Origin: an uncultured Atopobiaceae bacterium
Lineage (GTDB): Bacteria; Actinomycetota; Coriobacteriia; Coriobacteriales; Atopobiaceae
Length of the DNA stretch: 6,791 nt
Direction of reading: 5' to 3'
NCBI GenBank assembly: GCA_905233865.1
Contig: CAJOGH010000051.1
Coordinates: 536-7,326, forward strand
The notes beneath the pieces are model-generated. The model did no database searches. It was not told where the DNA came from and was given only the letters and a program-made list of their open reading frames with translations. Of the stretch, positions 1 through 6,100 are shown piece by piece (positions within the stretch are counted from its first letter, which is position 1; every line of letters begins with the position of its first letter). Both the position numbers and the translations under genes were made by a program.

Positions 1-533
1 TCGTGCGTGGAGCCGCCCACCAGGCCGCCGGCATAGGTACCGGAGATGCCGGACTCGTGCGCGCTCGTCTGCGCGAGCTTGCAGGTGCCACCATTGGCAA
101 GACCCACATAGGCACCCGCATAGGTGGCCCCATCGATATCGGTGCCACGCAGGTACACGCCGGTCACCTCAAGGTCGTGAGCGTTGGTGGAGCCCACGAC
201 GGCACCAGCGGCGTCACCCGAGGAGCTCGCGTGGGCGCCGTCCATCACAAGGTTGGTGACCTTGGCGTTCCCACCAAGGTGGCCGATAAGGCCCGCAGGC
301 CCCTCAGCCTCCGCGCTCATGCCGGAGATCGTCTTGCCCGCGCCATCAAAGGTGCCCGCGAAGCCGGCAATGGGCGTCCAGTTGAGGCGCTCCATGTCAC
401 CGGTGCAGTACTGGCCTCCGGTCAAGTCGAGCGAGGCGGTCAGCGTGACGTCCGTGGTCGCGCCAGCGGGCAGCGCGCCCGCTCCCGTGAGGTAGCCAAC
501 ATAGGCGAGCTGCTCGGGCGTGGAAACCTTCCA
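1..533 (-). other. GLUG beta-helix-like domain of protein A (incomplete)
   Basis: Residues 804 to 980 and beyond. The opening cap is WKVSTPEQLAYVGYL, then LDLTGG, then LNWTPIAGFAGTFDG and KTISGM. Short glycine-rich coils follow (GPAGLIGHLGG, AAGAVVGS, TYAGAYVGLA, TYAGGLVGGS), matching GLUG motifs (PF07581). Such coils are predicted to stack as a right-handed beta-helix in adhesins and autotransporter-like proteins. The domain leaves the window, so its C-terminal cap is not visible. Confidence 0.8.
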
Positions 534-2942
534 GGAGCCACCGTCATAAGTGGGCAGGTCGCCAAAGAAGACCTCGGTGTCCCCCACCATGATGGAGGGC
601 GTTCCCTCTGCCATCATCTGGCCGATGATGGACCAGTCGGTCACCTGCACCGACTGCCACATCGCATACAGGCGGATGTCCTCAGCCTCGATCCCGTCCT
701 CGGCAAAGTCCCAGTAGGTGTCGCTCTTATCGGCCGACCAACCCAAGAACTCGTAGCCCGCCACAGGTCCTGGCGTCACGGCGCTAAGGTGCGCGCCGTA
801 GGGCACGGTCTGCGGCGCGGGCGGGGTGCCGTGGCCGTTGGCGTCAAAGTTGGCCGTGTAGGTGTTGCGGTCGTAGAAGATGTCGATGACCGTCGTGCCG
901 CCGGCCTCTATCTCCTTTTGCGCAAAGGGGCACACAGAGAAGCCCGTGATGGAGTGCGCCTGGGCTGCCGTCATGGTGCCCACCATGGACTTGAGGGTCT
1001 CCTGGCTGCCGGTCTCCTGGGTATAGTCCGCGCACACGGGTACAAGCGCGCCTTCGACCTCCTCGTAGGTGATGGTCTTGTCCGTTCCGGTGACGGCGGT
1101 CTCCTCCTCGTTGAGGCTCTGGGTCCAGTGACGCACCGTGTAGGGGGCGTCACCCGGCGTGGCCCACATGGCCGTGAGCGTCACGTTGTCCTCGTCCAGG
1201 GTCCAGGGCGTGAGCCATTTGCCCTCGTTGTCCGTGAACTGCTGGGCCGTGCCGCCCGGGAAGGTGCGCCAGTAGCCGCAGAATATGTAGGGGTGGTACA
1301 CCGGCACGTCGACCGCCTCGGGTGTCTGGCCGTAGCCCACCTGGACGGTCTCCGTCGCGCTCGTGCCGTCCGCGTGGTCAAGGATGACGTTGTAGGTCTT
1401 GGAGGCCCAGTCGGCGTAGATGGTCGTCACGGGGGTCGCCACCGTGTCGGCGGTAAAGTCGCAGGCCTCCTCGCCGTCCGTGTCGTGGGACCAGCCGTCG
1501 ATGGTGTAGCCCACGGCACTGACCTGCGCGGGCTCGGGCTGCGGGATCAGCGCGTCAAAGGGAACCTGGGCGGGCTCGGGGACGGTGCCGTGCCCGTTTG
1601 CGTCGTAGACCGCGGTGAAGGTGTCGCGCAGGTAGTAGATGTCGATGACGGTGGAACCGTCGCCGGCCACGACCTGCTGCTCAAAGTGCTCGGGGGTAAA
1701 GCCGTAGTAGCTCGTGGCCTGGGCCTGGGTCATGAGGCCGGTGGTGCCCGTCTCGTTGTCCGTCTCGTCCAGGTCAAAGCAGGTGTCGTTATGGTCGGTG
1801 CCCACGACGTCCGTGCCCTCGTCGTTCAGGCGTTGCAGGTGGTGGTTGACCATGTAGGGCGTTGCGGTGTTCGCACGCAGATAGGCCGTGAACAGCATCG
1901 AGGAGGGCCAGGCACCGTCAACCGTTGGCTTGTAGGCGCCGTCCGTGCCCAGGCGCTCGGTCGCGGGCTCGCTGCCGTTGGCAATCGTCTCCGCGTACCA
2001 TCCGTCCAGGGTAAAGCCCGAGGCGGCGGCCACGTACGAGCCCTGTGCCTCGGTCGTCGTGAGGCGGCTGGCAATGCGCTCGGTGGTGGGGTGCGCCGTG
2101 CCGCCCGACGAGGTCGTGAGGTTGGAGGCCACCGCGTAGGTAATGTCGCAGGGGCCGTCCAGGATGACGTCGATGGTCTTGGTCACTGTCGTGCCGTCGG
2201 CCCCGTCCGAGCCAGGGACGTCCAAGGTGAGCGTGACGGTAAAGTGGCCCACCTCGTTATTGGCAGCGGCATCGCTCAGGCCGCCGTCGTCGAGCTTTAT
2301 GCCAGAGAGGTCGGTCTGCTGGATGTCGTCCACCCACGCGCGCACGTCCAGCATCTCCATGATGGCGTCACGCGAGATGGGCTCGCCGGTCGCAAAGGTT
2401 GCCTCAGCCTCGGTGACCTCCAGGGCGGCGGTGTGGCTCAGGTTGACGCCATACCAGCCGATGCCCTCTCCGCGCCAGCCAATCTTGCACAGGCTGATGT
2501 GCTCGTTCTTGCTCGTCGAGAAGTTGTGGGCGCCCGCGGTTGCATTTGGGTTGTACTGGCGCCAGACGGCAACCTCCTCGGCCCTGTCCGAGAACCAGCC
2601 CACGCCCTCGTAGATCCAGCCCTTGCTGACCATGACGTCGCGCTCGGCGGCGTTCATAGTGTAGTGGTGGTCACCGGCGTTAGGGTTGTACAGGCGGTAG
2701 ACGTCGTTGCCGCTCTTGGGCGCGTACCAACCCACGCCCTCGTAGCGCCAGCCCGCGGCGACCGTGGCGTCACGCTCGCCCACGTTGGCGGTATAGAAGT
2801 GCTCGCCCGAGAACGGGTTGTACAGGCGGTGCATGGCGTTGGCCTCGTGCGGTCGCACGGCCGCCTGGGCCGGGACGGCGACACCCACGACAACGCAGAC
2901 AGCCAGGGCCAGCACGCACACAAGCTTCTTGAGAGCAGACAC
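1..2942 (-). CDS. Large secreted modular surface protein A (DUF5648, InlB-type, MucBP-like and GLUG modules), 3' end outside window
   Basis: At least 980 codons; the frame is open to the left edge. The start is GTG at 2942-2940. An in-frame TAA lies at 2967-2969, no other start codon lies between it and this GTG, and a G-rich Shine-Dalgarno sits 5 nt upstream. Residues 1-27 form a Sec signal peptide (SALKK, hydrophobic core, VPAQA cleavage site). Residues 37-164 hold three DUF5648-type units (RLYNP..GEHFYT..ERD..V..GW.YEGVGW). Residues about 169-262 look like an Ig-like beta domain. InlB-type repeats lie near 267-357, 441-513, 515-594 and 694-762. MucBP-like modules begin at 363 (YMVNHHLQ) and 601 (YTVRHWTQ). 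A GLUG beta-helix-like domain starts near 804 (WKVSTPEQLAYV) and includes YAGGLVGG near the edge. These families are typical of exported adhesins, so a binding role at the cell surface is inferred; the ligand is unknown. Any C-terminal anchor lies outside the window. Coding is certain; function is only family-level. Confidence 0.93.
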   Translation of the reverse strand, partial: MSALKKLVCVLALAVCVVVGVAVPAQAAVRPHEANAMHRLYNPFSGEHFYTANVGERDATVAAGWRYEGVGWYAPKSGNDVYRLYNPNAGDHHYTMNAAERDVMVSKGWIYEGVGWFSDRAEEVAVWRQYNPNATAGAHNFSTSKNEHISLCKIGWRGEGIGWYGVNLSHTAALEVTEAEATFATGEPISRDAIMEMLDVRAWVDDIQQTDLSGIKLDDGGLSDAAANNEVGHFTVTLTLDVPGSDGADGTTVTKTIDVILDGPCDITYAVASNLTTSSGGTAHPTTERIASRLTTTEAQGSYVAAASGFTLDGWYAETIANGSEPATERLGTDGAYKPTVDGAWPSSMLFTAYLRANTATPYMVNHHLQRLNDEGTDVVGTDHNDTCFDLDETDNETGTTGLMTQAQATSYYGFTPEHFEQQVVAGDGSTVIDIYYLRDTFTAVYDANGHGTVPEPAQVPFDALIPQPEPAQVSAVGYTIDGWSHDTDGEEACDFTADTVATPVTTIYADWASKTYNVILDHADGTSATETVQVGYGQTPEAVDVPVYHPYIFCGYWRTFPGGTAQQFTDNEGKWLTPWTLDEDNVTLTAMWATPGDAPYTVRHWTQSLNEEETAVTGTDKTITYEEVEGALVPVCADYTQETGSQETLKSMVGTMTAAQAHSITGFSVCPFAQKEIEAGGTTVIDIFYDRNTYTANFDANGHGTPPAPQTVPYGAHLSAVTPGPVAGYEFLGWSADKSDTYWDFAEDGIEAEDIRLYAMWQSVQVTDWSIIGQMMAEGTPSIMVGDTEVFFGDLPTYDGGSWKVSTPEQLAYVGYLTGAGALPAGATTDVTLTASLDLTGGQYCTGDMERLNWTPIAGFAGTFDGAGKTISGMSAEAEGPAGLIGHLGGNAKVTNLVMDGAHASSSGDAAGAVVGSTNAHDLEVTGVYLRGTDIDGATYAGAYVGLANGGTCKLAQTSAHESGISGTYAGGLVGGSTH
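657..1142 (-). repeat. MucBP-like plus InlB-type tandem module, copy 2 of protein A
   Basis: Residues 601-762. It starts YTVRHWTQSLN, has AVTGTDKTIT, and ends with TTVIDIFYDRNTY. An InlB-type repeat follows with DANGHGTPPAP, GYEFLGWSADK and a closing LYAMW. Its MucBP-like part is longer than copy 1 (about 90 against 75 residues up to the VIDI.Y landmark). It resembles the equivalent module of protein B (VRHW, AV.GTDKTIT, TTVID.FYDR) more closely than copy 1. Confidence 0.78.
1404..1856 (-). repeat. MucBP-like plus InlB-type tandem module, copy 1 of protein A
   Basis: Residues 363-513. It starts YMVNHHLQRLNDEGT, passes a YYGF segment and reaches STVIDIYYLRDTF, which resembles a MucBP-like extracellular beta module. 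An InlB-type repeat follows, with DANGHGTVPEP, GYTIDGWS and a closing IYADW. The same order recurs at residues 601-762, so this is one half of an internal duplication. A further InlB repeat (515-594, ending LTAMW) separates the two copies. InlB-type repeats are about 70-80 residue beta-grasp units that act as stalks or interaction modules. Confidence 0.75.
2451..2834 (-). repeat. Three tandem DUF5648-type units in protein A
   Basis: Residues 37-164 contain three units of about 45 residues. Units 1 (37-73) and 2 (81-117) share RLYNP, then G(E/D)H(F/H)YT, then ERD..V, then a GW and the ending YEGVGW. Unit 3 (127-164) is more divergent (W.QYNPNA, HNFST, GW.GEGIGWYG) but keeps the framework. This matches the DUF5648 (PF18885) pattern, common in exported proteins of Coriobacteriia and other Gram-positives. 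Its ligand is unknown. The threefold repeat would suit a beta-trefoil-like or carbohydrate/cell-wall-binding fold, which is inference. Confidence 0.85.
2862..2942 (-). other. Sec signal peptide of protein A
   Basis: Residues 1-27 of protein A. There are two lysines at positions 5-6, then an uninterrupted hydrophobic core (LVCVLALAVCVVVGVAV), then P-A-Q-A before Ala28. The AxA-like site fits signal peptidase I cleavage after residue 27. The mature protein would begin AVRPHEANAM, directly ahead of the first DUF5648 unit. It supports both the GTG start and export. Confidence 0.85.
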
Positions 2943-2946
2943 GGTA

Positions 2947-2953
2947 TCCCCCC
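2947..2953 (-). promoter_or_regulatory. Ribosome binding site of gene A with a G6 run
   Basis: On the minus strand GATGGGGGGATACC precedes the GTG start. The G-run can pair with the CCUCC core of 16S rRNA using one G-U wobble, 5 nt before the start. It is a homopolymer rather than the usual GGAGG. It helps decide the GTG start over the out-of-frame ATG at 2955. Confidence 0.7.
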
Positions 2954-2973
2954 ATCTTTTAGCGTATTAGCTA

Positions 2974-3002
2974 ATTTTAAGGGGTAATTAGGCTTATTTC
3001 AA
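2974..3002 (-). promoter_or_regulatory. Proximal sigma-70-type promoter of gene A
   Basis: The -35 box is TTGAAA (2997-3002), followed by a 17-nt spacer and the -10 box TAAAAT (2974-2979). Each box matches consensus at 5 of 6 positions with ideal spacing. Transcription would start near 2967, giving a leader of about 25 nt ahead of the GTG. It sits in an AT-rich patch of a GC-rich region. Confidence 0.7.
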
Positions 3003-3015
3003 TATCCTTCATGCT

Positions 3016-3044
3016 CTTATCGTCATAAACTGTTTAAGAGTCAA
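3016..3044 (-). promoter_or_regulatory. Possible second, distal promoter of gene A
   Basis: The -35 box is TTGACT (3039-3044), followed by a 17-nt spacer and GATAAG (3016-3021) as -10. The -35 matches 5 of 6 and the -10 matches 4 of 6. It is weaker than the proximal promoter. Its -35 box overlaps one arm of the inverted repeat at 3033-3069, which suggests possible regulation. Confidence 0.4.
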
Positions 3045-3069
3045 ATGGACAGAGCGCTTGTCTCTTAAA
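3033..3069. repeat. Interrupted inverted repeat upstream of gene A, candidate operator
   Basis: TTTAAGAG (3033-3040) and CTCTTAAA (3062-3069) are perfect 8-bp inverted arms. Between them lie GACA (3048-3051), the palindrome AGCGCT (3053-3058) and TGTC (3059-3062), so the element is nested. It lies just upstream of, and partly over, the -35 box of the distal promoter. No T-run follows it in the gene A direction, so a protein-binding site is likelier than a terminator. No known regulator motif is recognised. Confidence 0.4.
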
Positions 3070-3106
3070 AACTTGATGCATAGTGCCGCGCATGGCGAGA
3101 AGAGCA

Positions 3107-3141
3107 AGCCGCCGCCCCATCATCGCGACGAGGCGGCGGCT
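3107..3141 (-). terminator. Probable intrinsic terminator of gene B
   Basis: A perfect 10-bp GC-rich inverted repeat, AGCCGCCGCC against GGCGGCGGCT, encloses a 15-nt loop that can itself pair weakly (TCGT/ATGA). On the minus strand the hairpin starts 28 nt after the gene B stop. It is followed by TGCTCTTCTC, a pyrimidine-rich but imperfect U-tract. Position and stem strength support termination of gene B and separation from gene A. Confidence 0.7.
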
Positions 3142-3168
3142 GGAACAACAACCTGTCCCTTACTCCAA

Positions 3169-6100
3169 CTAGCCCCAGTATGCGTAGAGGGTCTCGTCAG
3201 TCGTGGACGACCACGGGTTCCGGTACTTGCTGCCTATGAGGACCTCGCCAAAGATGCCGTACTCAACGTTCAAAGACGGCGTTTCGCTCAATCCGTACCC
3301 CATGAATTCATAGCCCTCGCGAGTCGGCACCAAGCAAGTGGAAGGTGGCTTGACGCCATAGGGCACAACAAACGGCTCAGCGCTCTGCCCGCCCGTGGCT
3401 CCCTCGCCGTCGACGAAGAAGAGCTTGTACGTCGCGCGGTCATAGAACACGTCGATCACCGTGGTGCCGTCCTCCACAATCGCCTTCTGCGTGATGGTGG
3501 TCGGCGCCACAAAGCCCGTATACTCCTTGGCCTCGGCCTTGGTGTCATCGCCGACGCGCCCCTCGAGCTCCTGGGCCTGCTCGAGCGCGTAGTCCACGCA
3601 TGTGGGATCTGCGCCCTCGGTGGCGGGCTCGGTAATCGTCTTGTCCGTTCCCGAAACCGCGGTGGCATCGGCGTTCACCTTCTGCTGCCAGTGGCGCACG
3701 GTGTACTTTGCGACCGGCACCCACTTGGCGTACAGGGTGATGCCCGTCTCGTTGGTGTAGGCACCAGCCCACTCACCGTTGGCGGCTACAAGACGAGTGC
3801 CTGTGCCGTTCTCGCCAGTGTAGTACCCGTCAAAGTCGTACTTGTCCTTGGTGGGCAGCTCTGTGAGCTTGTCGGGCACCTGCGTGTACTTCACCGTGAC
3901 CGTTGAGCTGGCGGGAGTCGCCCCCTCGCCATTGTTCAAGGTCACGGTGAGCTCGGGATAGTCGGTCAGCTCGCCATAGTAAGGATAGCCGCCGTTGATG
4001 GAGTCGTCCTGCGTCCAGGGGCCGCCGAGCCGGTTGCCATTAAGCTTGAAGGCCATGACCTTGGACTTCATCACTTCGGGCGAGCGACCCGAGGAACCAT
4101 TGCTGCTACCAGAGCACTTTGTGTTGTCAAAGTAGCAGTTGCTGACACTGCCAAGAGGCGTAATGATGTTGCCGTTGATGGCGCCAGCGTTATAGGAGTT
4201 GGTGACCCTGGTGGCACCGGCGTTGTAGAAGCGCGAGTCCAGATAGGTCTGACCCAGGAAGCCACCCTTGCGCGGTGCGTTGACCGCCGCGGTGATAAAG
4301 CAGTTATCAGCCTGGAAGTAGGGCTTGCCGCTCTTGTTGTACAGGGTGCCAAAGAAGCCGCCCGTGTAGTTGGTAGCCGATCCGGTCACGCTGCCACCCT
4401 CCACCGAGCAGTAGCGGAAGATATAGGCACCGCCCGTCAGCGTTCCTCCGCTAAAGGCACCCACTCCGTCGGAGGACGCGCGCACCGTGCAGTTCTTGAT
4501 GTGTACATTGGTATAGGTTGAGCTGCCGTTGTTGCGGCCCACAACGATGCCGACGCGCGAGCTGCCGTTGATGGTGGAGTCAGCAAAGTTGAGGTTGCTC
4601 ATAGTGATGCTACCCGACCAACCAAAGAAGCCGTAGTCCTTGCCACCCACCATGCGCAGGTGCGAGATCGTGTGGTCCTGGCCATCGACGGTGCCGGAGT
4701 AGTTGCCAATCTGAATCCACTGGAGCGGCGTCTCGGCGGATGCGCCCCACTTCTCTCCGGTCATGTCACAGTCCTCATGGAGCACGAAGTTCCTGTTAGT
4801 ACCCGAGGGGAGCTTGTTGTTGGAGCTCACGTACCGCACGTAGGCAAGCTGCTCGGGCTTCTCGACCTGCCAACCGCCGTTATCGGCATCAAAGCCGGGC
4901 GGGTCGCCGGCGTTGATGATCTCGTTGCGATCGTAGACGGCCTTGCCGATCGTGTCCCAGTTGTCGATCTTGGTCCACTTGACGTAGAGCGTGCGGGGCT
5001 CGAGCTCGCGCCAGATGTCGCCCCACACACCATCGGCGTTCACGTACATCTTGCCCGTGCCGCCGGAGTTGCTCCAGTAGCCGCTGAAGATGTAGCCCGT
5101 ACGCTTGGGCACGGTGATGTTGCCAGGCTTCTGCAGGAAGTAGACCTCCTGGGTCTTGGTGCCCTCGTATCCCTCGGCAGCGCCCGTAGAGTCGAACGTG
5201 ATCAGGTAGGGCGACTCGTTGTAGAGCCTGCCAAAACTGGGATAGCCCGCGTTGGCTGGGCTCTCGGTGGACGTGTCGCGCGACCACGGCGTGGTCTCCC
5301 ACCTGTCAAACAGCGCGTCGCCATTGAGCTTGTAGGCGTACGTCTTGTTCTTGAGGTCCGCAGGGGCCACGCGCGCGCAGGCGCCGTCGGCACGACTGCC
5401 CTTGAAGCCGCTCGACGTGTCAACGTAGCAGTTGGTCACGCTCGCGCCAGAGTTGTTGATGGAGCTCTTGGACATCGCCGTCGTGGCAAGGACCGCACCG
5501 CAGCGGTTCTGGCGCACGTTGCCCGTCACGGCGCGTGCCACACCCTGGAAGTAGGCGTTTGCCACGCGCGCGCCAGACTGGGACGCCACGCACACACCCG
5601 CAGCCGTCGAGCTCTGGTAGCGCCAGTTGTGGTTGGACGCGTGCGTGCTCACGTTGGTCCCACGCACGTAGACGTCCTCCATGGAGCCCTTTCCGCGCAG
5701 CGTGCCGACCATGCCGCCAATGCGCTCGTTGTGCATCGACTTCTTGTGGTCGATATAGACCGAGCCGTCCTCGATGCCCACGCGGTTGATGCGCGTGGAG
5801 CCCTCGGCAATGCCGGCCAGACATCCAGTGGTCGAGAAGGTCGTCTTGCCGGCCTTCTTCGTGTTCTGCGCATAGACGTTCGGGGACTTGATAATGAGAT
5901 CATGCACCCTGGCGTTGACCAGGCGCTTGAAGATGCCCGTTGCGTTGCCTGTGGAGTAGTAGCCCTCGCCAAAGCGGGCGCCGCCAGTCCTCGAGCTGAA
6001 TGTGTTGGAGATCTTGAGCGTGGTGAGCCGGTGCACGAGCTCGTTCCCGCCGTCGTCAGTCCCAAGGCCGGAGAGCTCGCCGGAGTAGTTGTTGCACGGC

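Noticed and set aside
2895..2942. Lipobox at L-A-V-C (residues 13-16 of A), suggesting a lipoprotein
   Set aside because: Val at -1 is not accepted in a normal lipobox, and the hydrophobic core continues after the Cys up to a clear signal peptidase I site at PAQA.
2770..2955. ATG at 2955 as the start of gene A
   Set aside because: It is out of frame with the domains and encodes only 61 residues. The GTG at 2942 has a signal peptide and a well-spaced ribosome binding site.
3..2987. 994-aa plus-strand open frame
   Set aside because: It is in exact codon register opposite gene A, whose translation has a signal peptide and recognisable domains. The plus-strand product is V/G/R/H-rich with no recognisable domain.
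2942..3169. A and B as halves of one gene split by a frameshift
   Set aside because: The 226-bp gap holds a stop, a terminator-like hairpin, promoter elements and a ribosome binding site, and A begins with its own signal peptide.
3058..3906. 282-aa plus-strand open frame beginning in the intergenic region
   Set aside because: It reads through the terminator hairpin and antisense to the C-terminal InlB and MucBP-like modules of B. The product has no recognisable domain.
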